From Actinomyces denticolens (lineage in GTDB: Bacteria > Actinomycetota > Actinomycetes > Actinomycetales > Actinomycetaceae): 64,000 nucleotides of DNA. Below are positions 54,619 through 63,712 of the stretch, in pieces. The stretch is taken from the NCBI RefSeq assembly GCF_002072185.1, contig NZ_MVIW01000007.1, positions 18,087-82,086 of the forward strand. The letters are read 5' to 3'. Below the pieces are notes generated by a model, which saw only the letters and a list, made by a program, of their open reading frames with translations, made no database searches and was not told where the DNA came from. The translations under genes were made by a program, and so were the position numbers. Position 1 is the stretch's first letter; every line of letters begins with the position of its first letter.

Positions 54619-56549
54619 CGAAGGTCTTGGGCCGCCACGAAGGTGTAGCCCTGGGACTTGATGCCCTCGACGATCGTCTTGAGCTCGTTGAGCGGGTAGT
54701 AGGGGTGGAAGAAGAAGCTGGCCGTGGCGTGCGTGCCCGCCAGGTTGAGGCGAGCGGAGTCGATCACCTGCTGGGCCGAGCGCGGCGGGTGGTTGTTGAT
54801 GTCCTTGGGCTCGTAGTTGCCCAGGTTCTCGGGCAGGACGTGCGTGCCGTAGGGGTCGTTCACCGAGTAGGGGAAGAACTGGCCGATGTAGTCGTGCGGC
54901 CCGCCCGGGGTGCCGGTGAGAGTGCCCGCGTACATGAGCTCGCGCTCGTAACGGGTCGAATAGACCTTGTTGATGCCCTCGTAGCCGCTGCGGGAGGCCG
55001 AGTAGTGGGGGGTCTCGAAGATCTTGGGCGTGGGCAGGCCGAGCTTCTTGAAGTACTTGCGGCCGTCCTTGACGCGCTTCTTGGCCCACTTGGCGCTCGT
55101 GCCGGGCAGTTCCCCGCCGATCTGCACCCAGGAGTTCTGCTGGCAGGGCGCCACCGGGGCGTCCGGGGAGTTCTCGTCGGAGCACCACGAGCGGATGAAC
55201 TCGAAGTCATCGCTGGACACGCCGTTGTAGGGGTTGTTCAGGTCGCCGAACTGGTGGGTGGTCCCGTGCTGGATGATGGTGCCGCCCTTGCTGACGGCGT
55301 CCTTGAGGACGGCGACGAGCTCAGGGGTGTCCTTGAGCGTCATCGACTGCGGCGTGCCGTCGTTCTTCGCCCCGGAGGGGTCCTCGTACTCGGGGAAGAC
55401 CGCCATCTGGAAGGGGACGCCCTGGGAGAACAGGTAGTCCACCATCGCCTGGAGCTCGGCGGGATCGGTGTCGGGGCCGACGTCCTCGATGCGCACGGCC
55501 GCTTGGCGGATCTGCTCGGCGCCGGGCTGGAGGGAGTCCAGGACGATGTCGGCCGCCGCGATGTAGCGGTCCTGCTCGCTCATGTAGGTGACGGGGACCT
55601 CGCCGATGAAGGTCAGCCCCCCGGAGGACACCGCCCAGGGGAAGGACGTCGTGCCCGACTGGGCGATGCTGGCGCACTGGGCGGCGGCACCGTCGGCCGA
55701 GGAGCACAGGGCCTTGCCGAGCACGGTGACGGCGCCCTGATCGGTGATGTGGGGCGCGGTGATGCCGCCCTTGTTCAGCTCGTTGCGGCCGAAGACCTGG
55801 CCGTTGTACTCCACCTGGGTGACGCGGTCGGTGGCGTCGATGTAGGACGTGGCGGCGTCCCATCCGAAGCGGGCGGTGAAGGCCGCCCGGTCGGCGTCGG
55901 TCTTGACGAGCTGCCAGATGTTGAACCCGGACCACAGGACGGGCACGTCGCCGGTGAGGACGTCGTCGATGAACGCGCGGGGCAGGGGCTCGTCGTAGGT
56001 CGACCCGGTGTAGATGACGTTGGTGTAGCGCCCGGCCAGGCCCGCCTGGTAGTCGGCCACCGGCAGGGCGGTGACGAGCCCTGAGTGGCTGGCCAGGTTG
56101 CCCATGGCCATGGCGTAGTACTCGCCCAGCTTGCTCCAGTCCCCGGTGGTGTCGTAGAGGACCAGCGTGGAGGCGGGGCCGGCGTCCTGGTTGGAGTAGG
56201 TCACGGCCCGGCCCGGCACCGCCGGCGGGTTGGCCCCCAGGTCGCGGATCCGGGGGGCGGCCTGGACGGGTGCGGGCGCGGCGATGTCGACCTCCGCCGC
56301 GTTGTCGTTGGCCAGGGGCAGGGCCTCGGCCTGGGCCGCGGCGGGCGCGGGCGGCGCCTCGAGCGGGGTGTCGGCCCAGCCGAGATCGTCGGCGGGACTG
56401 TCCACCGCCGCCGGCGCGAGGGCCGCGCCGCGCGCGGTCGGGGCGGCGCCCGCCGCCTGGGCGGAGCCGACGAGGCCGATCGAGGCGCTGAGCGCCACGA
56501 GGGCCGTCAGGACCGCCCGGCGCCGACGCGCGTGGGTCGTCGTTGTCAT
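54615..56549 (-). CDS. Secreted DUF2334 (polysaccharide deacetylase-like) protein
   Basis: 644 residues with a signal peptide (RRRRAVLTALVALSASIGLVGSAQAAGA). An Ala/Pro-rich linker (about 35-100) precedes the body. Segments such as VRIEDVGPDTDPAELQAMVDYLFSQGVPFQMAVFPEY, GGTIIQHGTTHQFGDLNNPYNGVSSDDFEF and FFFHPYYPLNELKTIVEGIKSQGYTFV match DUF2334, a relative of the NodB deacetylase fold. The early Asp (RIEDVGPD) and the HGTTHQ His residues are the likely metal ligands. It probably deacetylates the exported polymer. AAGGAG lies 7 bases before the ATG; wecB is 44 bp upstream. Confidence 0.85.
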   Translation of the reverse strand: MTTTTHARRRRAVLTALVALSASIGLVGSAQAAGAAPTARGAALAPAAVDSPADDLGWADTPLEAPPAPAAAQAEALPLANDNAAEVDIAAPAPVQAAPRIRDLGANPPAVPGRAVTYSNQDAGPASTLVLYDTTGDWSKLGEYYAMAMGNLASHSGLVTALPVADYQAGLAGRYTNVIYTGSTYDEPLPRAFIDDVLTGDVPVLWSGFNIWQLVKTDADRAAFTARFGWDAATSYIDATDRVTQVEYNGQVFGRNELNKGGITAPHITDQGAVTVLGKALCSSADGAAAQCASIAQSGTTSFPWAVSSGGLTFIGEVPVTYMSEQDRYIAAADIVLDSLQPGAEQIRQAAVRIEDVGPDTDPAELQAMVDYLFSQGVPFQMAVFPEYEDPSGAKNDGTPQSMTLKDTPELVAVLKDAVSKGGTIIQHGTTHQFGDLNNPYNGVSSDDFEFIRSWCSDENSPDAPVAPCQQNSWVQIGGELPGTSAKWAKKRVKDGRKYFKKLGLPTPKIFETPHYSASRSGYEGINKVYSTRYERELMYAGTLTGTPGGPHDYIGQFFPYSVNDPYGTHVLPENLGNYEPKDINNHPPRSAQQVIDSARLNLAGTHATASFFFHPYYPLNELKTIVEGIKSQGYTFVAAQDLR

Positions 56550-56593
56550 AGGGGATCTCCTTGTCGGGGTGAGGGTCGGTCAGGGTGGTGGAC

Positions 56594-57796
56594 TCAGGCG
56601 CGGGAGGGCTCGAAGTCCGGCAGGGGCTCCCCCCTCCCGAACAGGGCGGCGATCGCCGCCATGACTCTCTCGCAGGCCCGGCCGTCGCCGTAGGGATTGG
56701 CGGCCCGGGCCATGGCCTCGTAGGCGGCGTCATCGGTGAGCAGGGTGGTCACGGCCTCGACGATCCGCTCCTCATCGGCTCCGACGAGCCTGGCGACGCC
56801 GTAGTCGATGGCCTCGGGGCGCTCGGTGCTCTCGCGCATGACGAGCACGGGCTTGGACAGCGCGGGGGCCTCCTCCTGGACGCCCCCGGAGTCGGTGAGC
56901 ACGATATGCGCCCGGTTCATGAGCGAGCAGAAGGCCCCGTACTCCAGGGGGTCGGTGACCACCGCGTTGGACAGCCCCTCGATCCGCGGCAGGAGGGCCC
57001 GGCGCACGATCGGGTTGCGGTGGGCGGGCAGGACGATGAGCGCGTCGGGGTGGGCGCGGGCCAGGCGGGCGATCGCGCGCCCGATCCCCTCCATGGGCTC
57101 TCCCCAGGACTCGCGCCGGTGCGCGGTCACCAGCACGACGCGGCGGGATGCGTCCTCGAGGGCCTCGCGCAGCGCCGGGTCGGCGGGGGGCGTCGGCCTC
57201 GCGACGGCCTCCAGCAGCGCGTCGATCACTGTGTTGCCCGTGACGCGCAGCGAGGCGGGATCGACGTTCTCCCGCAGCAGGTTGTCCCGGCTGGTCGCCG
57301 TTGGGCACAGGTGCAGGGAGGTGATCTGCCCGACGAGCTTGCGGTTGGCCTCCTCGGGGAAGGGCGAGGTGATCGTGCCGGTGCGCAGGCCGGCCTCGAG
57401 GTGGAGGACGGGGGTGGAGTGGTAGAAGGCGGCCAGCCCCGCCGCGAACACCGAGGTGGTGTCGCCCTGGACGAGGACGGCGTCGCAGGGGAGGTCCTCC
57501 AGTGCCCTGCCCACGCCCTCCAGGCACCGGGTGGTGACCTGGGTGAGAGTCTGGCCCGGGGAGTGGATATCGAGGTCGATATCGGGGGTGATGCCGAAGA
57601 AGGCGTTGACCTGGTCGAGCATCTCGCGGTGCTGCCCGGTGACGACGACGATCGGGTCGAAGCGCTCGTCGGCGCGCATCCGGTTGATGAGGGGGGCGAC
57701 CTTGATCGCCTCGGGCCTCGTGCCGTAGACCAGCATGATCCTCAGGGGCGCGCCCTGCGGCCGCTGATCGGAGGGGGTCGCCGGCTCGGTGGTCAT
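56594..57796 (-). CDS. wecB: UDP-N-acetylglucosamine 2-epimerase
   Basis: 400 residues, the non-hydrolysing epimerase interconverting UDP-GlcNAc and UDP-ManNAc. Conserved segments: MLVYGTRPEAIKVAPLINRM, VVVTGQHREMLDQVNAFFGI, VLVQGDTTSVFAAGLAAFY, HLEAGLRTG, PEEANRKLVGQI, VTAHRRESWGEPM and LTDSGGVQEEAPALSKPVLVMRESTERPEA. The ribosome site AAGGAG lies just upstream. Its place in this locus suggests that the polymer contains ManNAc or a ManNAc-derived sugar. Confidence 0.95.
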   Translation of the reverse strand: MTTEPATPSDQRPQGAPLRIMLVYGTRPEAIKVAPLINRMRADERFDPIVVVTGQHREMLDQVNAFFGITPDIDLDIHSPGQTLTQVTTRCLEGVGRALEDLPCDAVLVQGDTTSVFAAGLAAFYHSTPVLHLEAGLRTGTITSPFPEEANRKLVGQITSLHLCPTATSRDNLLRENVDPASLRVTGNTVIDALLEAVARPTPPADPALREALEDASRRVVLVTAHRRESWGEPMEGIGRAIARLARAHPDALIVLPAHRNPIVRRALLPRIEGLSNAVVTDPLEYGAFCSLMNRAHIVLTDSGGVQEEAPALSKPVLVMRESTERPEAIDYGVARLVGADEERIVEAVTTLLTDDAAYEAMARAANPYGDGRACERVMAAIAALFGRGEPLPDFEPSRA

Positions 57797-57816
57797 CGGT
57801 GCTCCTTGGTGTCGTG

Positions 57817-58590
57817 TCAGTTGCGTGAGTACGTGGTCGCGGCGAAGGTGACGATGGCGTCCTCGGTGTAGGCGCCCACCGGGCCGGAACGGTAGGGGCT
57901 GTCGGCGTCCTCGATGACACCGAGGTCCTGGCCGTCCGCCGTGACGGCGAAGGAGACGGCATCACCTGTGGTGTCGACCCGCACCTGGGCGAGGTGGGCG
58001 ACACCGACCTCGAAGGACGGCTCGTGGGCGGAGGCGAGGAATCGCTGGTTCCCGGGGTAGGCGGGGTCCTGCTTGGAGACCTCCCAGCCGTTGGGCTTGA
58101 GGGCGAGGGCGTAGAAGTGCTCGTTGTCCTGGAAGGACCACATGAGCCATGCGACCTCCCAGGGGTTGGGCGCGGTGCCCTCGCGCAGCTGCTTCTCCGT
58201 GGTCATCATGGAGGTGATGGTCTGCGTGGCCCTGTCGGCGACGGCGGCGGTGGTGGAGATGGCCAGGGCGGCGTGCGTGCGCTCGTCCTCGGTGGCCGAG
58301 TTGGGGGCGAGCCGCAGGGCGCCGCCCTGGCACGTGGCGTCGCCGTAGCCGTCGAAGAGGACCTGCCAGTCGTCGCAGCTCGTCTCCCGGGTGGAGAAGT
58401 AGCGGTACCCGAGGGCGGCCCCTCCCCCGATGAGCGACACGAGGGCTCCCCCGAGCACGAGCCGGCGCCGCAGCAGCGCGGACCGCGCACCCTCCTCCGA
58501 CTCCGGCGGCCGGGCGGGCGCGCGGCGGCCCGCGCGGCGGCCCTCCTCGGGCGAGGGGCTGGTCCGGGGGGAGGTCTCCGGGGCGCTCAT
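57817..58590 (-). CDS. Membrane-anchored beta-rich protein of the exopolysaccharide locus
   Basis: 257 residues. A cytosolic Arg/Pro-rich stretch (1-40), one membrane anchor (RRRLVLGGALVSLIGGGAALGYRY), then an extracellular domain with two Cys (ETSCDDWQVLFDGYGDATCQGGALRL) and repeated beta patterns: WEVAWLMWSFQDNEHFYALALKPNGWEVSKQDPAYPGNQRFLAS, ending VGAYTEDAIVTFAATTYSRN. The fold looks like a concanavalin/laminin-G or DUF1080-like jelly roll and may bind the polymer. No specific family is assured. Starts inside the stop of the synthase gene (ATGA). Confidence 0.7.
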   Translation of the reverse strand: MSAPETSPRTSPSPEEGRRAGRRAPARPPESEEGARSALLRRRLVLGGALVSLIGGGAALGYRYFSTRETSCDDWQVLFDGYGDATCQGGALRLAPNSATEDERTHAALAISTTAAVADRATQTITSMMTTEKQLREGTAPNPWEVAWLMWSFQDNEHFYALALKPNGWEVSKQDPAYPGNQRFLASAHEPSFEVGVAHLAQVRVDTTGDAVSFAVTADGQDLGVIEDADSPYRSGPVGAYTEDAIVTFAATTYSRN

Positions 58591-60086
58591 GCGGCCACCT
58601 CATGCTCTCGGGGGACCGGCGGGCGCGGTGAGCGCTGGGGCCGCTGGGGCGCAGGCGGGATGGCGGGGGCCGATGGCGCGGGCCGATCGACGCGCACGAG
58701 CGCGGGCGGGATGCGGAAGCCCTGCGGAGCCGCAGCGGTCTCCGAGCGCGCCGCCCCGGGAGCCGGGGCGGTCGGCTCCGCCGGCGTCGTCGCTCCCGCC
58801 GGGTCCTCGGCCTCCCGGGCGGTCTTGGCCCACCCGGTGCGCCCCGCGATCTCGCGCAGCAGGGCCCGCCACCCGAAGAGGGCAGGGAGGAGCCCGTAGA
58901 GGACGAAGAGGTGGGCGTAGGCGAGGGCCTTGAGCGGGCCGAGCCCCTCGGAGCGCTCGATCCGCCAGTACAGGAGGCCGAAGACGACGCCGGGGCCGAA
59001 GGCGAGGAGGTAGGCGCTGAGCAGCCACCACCAGGTCTGATTGTGGCCGAGGACCGCCTTGGACACCACGATGAGCACGGTGATCCCGAACGAGGCCATG
59101 AGCAGCGAGGCCGCCAGGAGGACGTAGGGGGTGAGGATCTGCCAGGTGGTATCCGCTCTGGCCAGGCCGCGCTGCTCGCGCGCCGCGCGCCCGAGCAGGT
59201 TGAGGGACTGGATGTTGCCCTGGAACCAGCGCGTGCGCTGGCGCAGGAGCCTCCTGAGGCTGGTGACGCCCTGCTGGTGGACCGCCGCCGTGGGCCGGAA
59301 GTCGTTGACCCACCGGGTGCCGTTGAGCCGGACGCCGAGGTCGAAGTCCTCGGTGAGCGACTTGGTCCACGGCCTCTCGCCCAGCGCGCTGAGAGCATCG
59401 AGGCGGGCGAACTGCGCGTTGCCGCCCATGCCGACGCTGTGGAGATGGCGCCTTCCCCTCTGGAAGACCTCGGTGAAGATGACGAACTCCATGTCCTGCA
59501 TGCGGGCGAGCAGCGAAGAGAAGCGGTTGTTGATCCGCACGCCGAACTGCACGGCGCCGATGCGCCGATTGCGGAAGGCCCGTCGGGCCTCGTCGATGGC
59601 CTGCGACTCGAGGCGGCCATCGGCGTCGACCACCCCGACCACCACGTCTGTGCCCGGATCGCCGCCCCACCTGTCGCGCACATGGCCCAAGGCGTCGTTG
59701 AGGGCCTCGCCCTTGCCGAGGCGGGCGCGCGGGGGGACCCTGCGCATGACGCTCACGCGGGGATCCGGGATCGCCCGCACGACGTCGGCGGTCCCGTCAT
59801 CGGAGCCGTCGTCGATGACGAGGACGCGCAGTCTGTCGTCGGGGATGTCGAGGAGGCGGCCCACGCTCGCGCCGATGACCCCGGCCTCGTTGAGGCAGGG
59901 CATGAGGATCACGACGAGGATGTCCTCCGCCCGGGAGCTGCCGCCGTGCCGGGGCCGTTCGATCCGCGGCGGCCGCCTGGAGATGAGGAGGAGGACGAGC
60001 ACGTAGAGCAGGCCCGTCCCGATCATGATCGCCGCGCCCCAGTGGCCGATCATCTCGACCGGGTCGCCGGCGCCACCGCCGATCAT
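58587..60086 (-). CDS. Processive family-2 glycosyltransferase (exopolysaccharide synthase)
   Basis: 499 residues. N-terminal membrane helix (about 15-35), then a GT2 domain with VLVIDDGSDDGT (DDG 92-94), VVDADGRLE (154-156), TEDFDLGVRL (246-247) and the processive-synthase motif QRTRW (283-287). Two or more C-terminal membrane segments (LTPYVLLAASLLMASFGITVLIVV, WWWLLSAYLLAFGPGVVFGLLYW) form the likely channel. This is the layout of PgaC/IcaA, cellulose and hyaluronan synthases. A Pro/Ala-rich tail of about 90 residues ends the protein. The ATG overlaps the stop of a small membrane protein gene (ATGA). Confidence 0.9.
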   Translation of the reverse strand: MIGGGAGDPVEMIGHWGAAIMIGTGLLYVLVLLLISRRPPRIERPRHGGSSRAEDILVVILMPCLNEAGVIGASVGRLLDIPDDRLRVLVIDDGSDDGTADVVRAIPDPRVSVMRRVPPRARLGKGEALNDALGHVRDRWGGDPGTDVVVGVVDADGRLESQAIDEARRAFRNRRIGAVQFGVRINNRFSSLLARMQDMEFVIFTEVFQRGRRHLHSVGMGGNAQFARLDALSALGERPWTKSLTEDFDLGVRLNGTRWVNDFRPTAAVHQQGVTSLRRLLRQRTRWFQGNIQSLNLLGRAAREQRGLARADTTWQILTPYVLLAASLLMASFGITVLIVVSKAVLGHNQTWWWLLSAYLLAFGPGVVFGLLYWRIERSEGLGPLKALAYAHLFVLYGLLPALFGWRALLREIAGRTGWAKTAREAEDPAGATTPAEPTAPAPGAARSETAAAPQGFRIPPALVRVDRPAPSAPAIPPAPQRPQRSPRPPVPREHEVAA

Positions 60087-60310
60087 GCGCCCCTCCTGCG
60101 TCCCGGCCCCCGGTACCAGCCCATGAGGGTGCGCCTGAGGGCCCCGGTCAGGTTCATCCACAGCCAGGCAACGGCCACGACGACGAAGAGGAATCCGGCC
60201 AGGAGGGAGAGAACGTGCGCGATTGTCCCAGCGATGGCAAGAATGCGCGCCATGGCGCCCGGACCGGGCAGCCATGAGGAATGCGCAAGAATCAGGGAGC
60301 AACTGCTCAT
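60083..60310 (-). CDS. Small membrane protein preceding the synthase
   Basis: 75 residues if started at the ATG at 60310 (56 from an ATG at 60253). One long hydrophobic stretch (IAGTIAHVLSLLAGFLFVVVAVAWLWM) and a basic C-terminus (TLMGWYRGPGRRRGA). Coupled by ATGA to the GT2 gene. Its place and size recall the PgaD/IcaD or PssD partners of polymer synthases, although sequence similarity is not evident. Neither start has a clear ribosome site, so the start is uncertain. Confidence 0.6.
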   Translation of the reverse strand: MSSCSLILAHSSWLPGPGAMARILAIAGTIAHVLSLLAGFLFVVVAVAWLWMNLTGALRRTLMGWYRGPGRRRGA

Positions 60311-60455
60311 CGCACCGTCATTTCGACTCAAGGGATCAGGGTGGAACCACGATGATGATCGTTCGCAATGGAACACATCCAGATGGGGTCCGGACGCATC
60401 TGAACCGAAGATAACGATTTGATATAGAGGAACAACACTGTGGAACCATACAATC

Positions 60456-60467
60456 TGGATGCATCCA
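60456..60467. promoter_or_regulatory. 12-bp palindrome in the exopolysaccharide control region
   Basis: TGGATGCATCCA, perfect. Related half-sites (CATCCAGATG) lie about 80 bp downstream towards the genes. Confidence 0.4.
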
Positions 60468-60683
60468 TGTTGTGTCATATCACATGTCTGCTGGAATATC
60501 AGCCATGGTCAGCGGCCCATTGACATCCCACCCACAGTATTCATCTGCGACTATCGCATTCGCAGCATTGTTCAACCGCCGCCATCAAAAGCACGGCGGA
60601 ATCGCAGCGCCGGTCGCTGCCCGGCGAATCCCATCACCGCGGATGGACGAAAGTAGGAGGCGCAATCCTCCCGGAGACGGAAA

Positions 60684-60720
60684 TCCGCACCGACCCCTTT
60701 GGAGGGGCGCTCGGCGCGGA
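60684..60720 (-). terminator. Hairpin after hisD
   Basis: TCCGCACCGACCCC pairs imperfectly with AGGGGCGCTCGGCGCGGA across a short loop, 15 bp beyond the hisD stop. Confidence 0.45.
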
Positions 60721-60734
60721 TTCCGAGGATTGTC

Positions 60735-62084
60735 TCAGTCGCGGTCTCGAAGACGCGCGCCAACCGCCTCCGCATGGGCGGGAAGATCCTCCGCCCGGGC
60801 CAGCGCCGCGAGCGGGCCCGCCATCGCCCCCAGGGCCTGGGCGCTGTACTCGATCATCTGAACCGGCTTGAGGTAGACCATGACGCTGAGCCCGGCCGCG
60901 AACCGCGCCGTACCCCCGGTGGGCAGCACGTGGTTGGAGCCGGCGAGGTAGTCGCCGAGCGGGACCGGGCTGTAGGGGCCGACGAACACCGCCCCGGCGT
61001 TGCGGATGCGGCGCGCCACGTCGGGTGCGGCCTCGGTCTGGATCTCGAGGTGCTCGGCGGCATAGGCGTCGGCCACGGCGATGCCCTGCTCCAGATCCCG
61101 CACGAGCACCACCCCCGACTGGGCGCCGCCCAGGGCGCGGGCGGCGCGCTCCCGGTGACGCGTAGCCGCGAGTCGGCGCTCGAGAGCGGCGTCGACGGCC
61201 TCGGCGAGGGCGGGACTGTTGGTGATGAGCACCGATCCGGCGTTCGGGTCGTGCTCGGCCTGGGAGAGCAGGTCGGCGGCGACGTACTCCGGATCCGCGG
61301 AGGCGTCGGCGAGGATGGCGATCTCGGTGGGCCCGGCCTCGGCATCGATGCCGACATCCCCGAGAACGGCGCGCTTGGCCGCGGCGACGTACACGTTGCC
61401 GGGCCCGGCGATGACGTCGACGGGCTCGCACAGAACGCCGCCCGCGCTCACCTCCCGATCGGCCTCGGTCTCGGGGGCGGCGCCGTAGGCGAGCATGGCG
61501 ATGGCCTGGGCGCCGCCCGCGGCGTAGACCTCGGTCACGCCGAGCAGACCGCAGGCCGCCAGGATCGTGGGGTGCGGGAGACCGCCGTGCTCGGCCTGGG
61601 GCGGCGAGGCCAGGACGACGCTCTCCACCCCGGCGACCTGCGCGGCCACGACGTTCATGACCACCGAGCTCGGGTAGACGGCGAGCCCCCCGGGGACGTA
61701 CAGGCCGACCCTGCGCACGGGGATCCAGCGCTGGGTGACGATCCCGCCGTCGGTGATGCGCGTGGTCCGCTCCAACGGCATCTGGGCGGCGTGGCCCGCG
61801 CGGTTGTGGGCGATGGAGAGCTCCAGGGCCCCTCGGACGGAGGGATCGAGCCCGTCGACGGCGCGCTCGATGACCTCGCGCGGGACGCGCAGGCGCTCGG
61901 GGCGGACGCCGTCGAACCTCTCCGCAGCATCCCGCAGGGCGGCGGCGCCGCGGGCCCTGACATCGCTGATGATCGGCTCCACGGTCGCCAGGGCCGCGGT
62001 GACGTCCAGGGCCGCTCGCGGCAGGCGCTGGGCGAGCTGGTGGGGGGTGAGGTCGGTGTCGCGCAGGTCGATGCGGGTCAGCAT
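60735..62084 (-). CDS. hisD: Histidinol dehydrogenase
   Basis: 449 residues, oxidising histidinol to histidine in two NAD-dependent steps. Segments: [107 protein letters not shown] and [14 protein letters not shown]. The zinc and catalytic residues are intact. TAACCT lies 6 nt before the ATG at 62084, so I chose this start over a GTG two codons earlier. It is apart from hisC, hisB, hisH and hisA in this window. Confidence 0.97.
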   Translation of the reverse strand: MLTRIDLRDTDLTPHQLAQRLPRAALDVTAALATVEPIISDVRARGAAALRDAAERFDGVRPERLRVPREVIERAVDGLDPSVRGALELSIAHNRAGHAAQMPLERTTRITDGGIVTQRWIPVRRVGLYVPGGLAVYPSSVVMNVVAAQVAGVESVVLASPPQAEHGGLPHPTILAACGLLGVTEVYAAGGAQAIAMLAYGAAPETEADREVSAGGVLCEPVDVIAGPGNVYVAAAKRAVLGDVGIDAEAGPTEIAILADASADPEYVAADLLSQAEHDPNAGSVLITNSPALAEAVDAALERRLAATRHRERAARALGGAQSGVVLVRDLEQGIAVADAYAAEHLEIQTEAAPDVARRIRNAGAVFVGPYSPVPLGDYLAGSNHVLPTGGTARFAAGLSVMVYLKPVQMIEYSAQALGAMAGPLAALARAEDLPAHAEAVGARLRDRD

Positions 62085-62090
62085 GAGCAC

Positions 62091-62096
62091 AGGTTA
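62091..62096 (-). promoter_or_regulatory. Leaderless -10 box of hisD
   Basis: TAACCT 6 nt before the hisD ATG, without a ribosome site. Confidence 0.5.
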
Positions 62097-62272
62097 TCGG
62101 CACGGGCTCGCGACTCATGCCGCCGACCGGAGCCCGGATGCGTCCCGGGGCCCGGCTGGTGGGCACCGGGACGTGGCGCGCCTGGGACCGAAGGGGCACG
62201 GCAGAATGATCACGAAACGATAACCTTACGGCGATCGAGTCCCCTGTTATCCCTGACGACGAGGAGTCCTCC

Positions 62273-63307
62273 ATGAGCATGCCCCGCATGCCGCTACCCA
62301 CCATGCCCGGTGGGCGGGACTGGGCGGGACTCCTGCCCCCTGCGTCGGGCGCCCTCCTCGGCGCGGCGGCGCTCTGGGCGGGCGTCTCCCCGCAGACCGC
62401 GCCCCGGTACGCCGCACCGCTGGTCGTCGCCGGTGTGGCCGTGGTGGTGTTCTTCGCGCTGCGGACCGCCGTCAGGCTGGCGGGACTGCTGCGCCTCGCG
62501 TGGCGGGCCCACCGCTTCCGCTCCGGCCATCCGAGCGCCGCGGAGTCCCGGGAGCTCGAGTGGCGCGCGGGACTGGCAGCCTCCCAGGATCAGGCCAGGG
62601 CCGTGGCACGGGGCCTGGCCATGGGCGGCACCTTCGACCTGGGGCGCCCCTGGGATGTCACGATCGACGCGAACGAGCAGGTCCTGGCCGATTGCTCCTC
62701 CGATTACGCCCGGTACTACAGCGAGGAGGCGCGCCCCCTCCTGCCCGGTACCGGGGTCGTCGGAGGACCCGGCGGGGCATCGGCGGGGCTGGACGCCGCG
62801 CCGACGGCGCAGCGCCGTCGGCCATGGGCGAGGGGACGTCAGGGGCACCAGTGGCACGAGAACCAGTCCGTCCGCGCGCTGGTCACCCAGCGACGCGTGC
62901 TCGTGCAGCGCAACGACCTCCATTGGCTGAGCTTCCACTACGACGCGATCGTCGCGATCCGCCCGCAGCTGCCCGCGGGCGTGCTCATCCTGGAGTTCGA
63001 ATCGGCCTCGCCCCTGCGCCTGGCCGGCCCCGCCTCAGCGGTGACCGCCGTGGCGGCGGTCTACGCGCTCTTCGGCGCCCAGGGGCTGCGCGACCATCCG
63101 GGCCTGGAGCCACTGCGCATCCGTCCCGCCGGCGCCGGAGGCACTGCCGGTGATGCCGGTGGCGCCAGCGATATCGGTGAGGCCGATGACATCGTCGACG
63201 CCGCTGCTGATGGCGACTGCCGCGACTACGACCGCGCCGAATCCCCGGCCGACTCGTCTGCCGGATCGGAGTCCGAGTCGCCGGAGGTCGCCGCCTCACC
63301 CGCCTGA
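62273..63307 (+). CDS. Hypothetical membrane protein
   Basis: 344 residues, no named family recognised. Two membrane helices near the N-terminus (about 22-40 and 46-72) are followed by a soluble region: SRELEWRAGLAASQDQARAVARGLAMGGTFDLGRPWDVTIDANE, then SVRALVTQRRVLVQRNDLHWLSFHYDAIVAIRPQL and ILEFESASPLRLAGPASAVTAVAAVYALFGAQGL. The middle segment looks like a small PH-like or membrane-associated domain. The last 60 residues are acidic and low-complexity. GAGGAG lies before the ATG. It is divergent from hisD and convergent with the next gene, overlapping by 12 bp. Confidence 0.75.
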   Translation: MSMPRMPLPTMPGGRDWAGLLPPASGALLGAAALWAGVSPQTAPRYAAPLVVAGVAVVVFFALRTAVRLAGLLRLAWRAHRFRSGHPSAAESRELEWRAGLAASQDQARAVARGLAMGGTFDLGRPWDVTIDANEQVLADCSSDYARYYSEEARPLLPGTGVVGGPGGASAGLDAAPTAQRRRPWARGRQGHQWHENQSVRALVTQRRVLVQRNDLHWLSFHYDAIVAIRPQLPAGVLILEFESASPLRLAGPASAVTAVAAVYALFGAQGLRDHPGLEPLRIRPAGAGGTAGDAGGASDIGEADDIVDAAADGDCRDYDRAESPADSSAGSESESPEVAASPA

Positions 63308-63712
63308 TCCGCGGCGCCGCGGCCGACCGTCCCGGCGTCCTGGGGAGCGGCCGGACCACAGGTCCCAGCAGTCCCGGCGGTTGGGAGGCGCCCAGCGCGC
63401 GTCTCTCGTCGAGACCTCGCCCGTCCCGGCCGACACCACGAGCGAGGCCAGGCTGGGCTCGCCGCGGGCAGCGCAGTCATGGGCGATCATCGACAGCAGC
63501 GGCCCCATGTGGCGGGGCAGGACCGCCCTCTCGATCTCGTCGCTGAGCTCGCCGTAGGTGATGACCTCCCGGTGCTCGGCCACCTCGATGAGCACCTCCC
63601 GGCAGCGCGCGACGGCGCGCGCCAGCCGCTCGGAGAGCAGGTACTGCCGCTCCCCCACCGGATAGCGCGCGCCGACGACGATGGCCAGGGACTCCTCCCC
63701 CGATGCGCTCAT
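63296..63712 (-). CDS. Hypothetical protein with a possible MGMT-like winged helix
   Basis: 138 residues. VITYGELSDEIERAVLPRHMGPLLSMIAHDCAARGEPSLASLVVSAGTGEVS has the shape of the DNA-binding domain of alkyltransferase-like proteins (a YGEL turn, then a Cys-containing helix), but the PCHR active site is missing. The first 45 residues include YPVGERQYLLSERLARAVARCREVLIEVAEHR. The C-terminus is Arg/Gly-rich. The ATG overlaps the stop of the upstream gene (ATGA). The assignment is tentative. Confidence 0.6.
   Translation of the reverse strand: MSASGEESLAIVVGARYPVGERQYLLSERLARAVARCREVLIEVAEHREVITYGELSDEIERAVLPRHMGPLLSMIAHDCAARGEPSLASLVVSAGTGEVSTRDARWAPPNRRDCWDLWSGRSPGRRDGRPRRRGSGG

Larger units (their letters stand above)
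60311..60734. other. AT-rich control region of the exopolysaccharide locus
   Basis: 424 bp between hisD and the locus, markedly AT-richer than the rest (about 60311-60600). It holds the palindrome TGGATGCATCCA (60456-60467), repeats of CATCCAGAT, and a weak minus-strand promoter TTGTTC-N16-TATCTT near 60437-60410. No gene is evident. Confidence 0.55.

Noticed and set aside
60662..60732. GCAATCCTC and GAGGATTG flanking the hisD terminator, resembling the MITE ends
   Set aside because: Only 8-9 bp match, in the opposite inward orientation, without the TGGCGA ends; probably chance.
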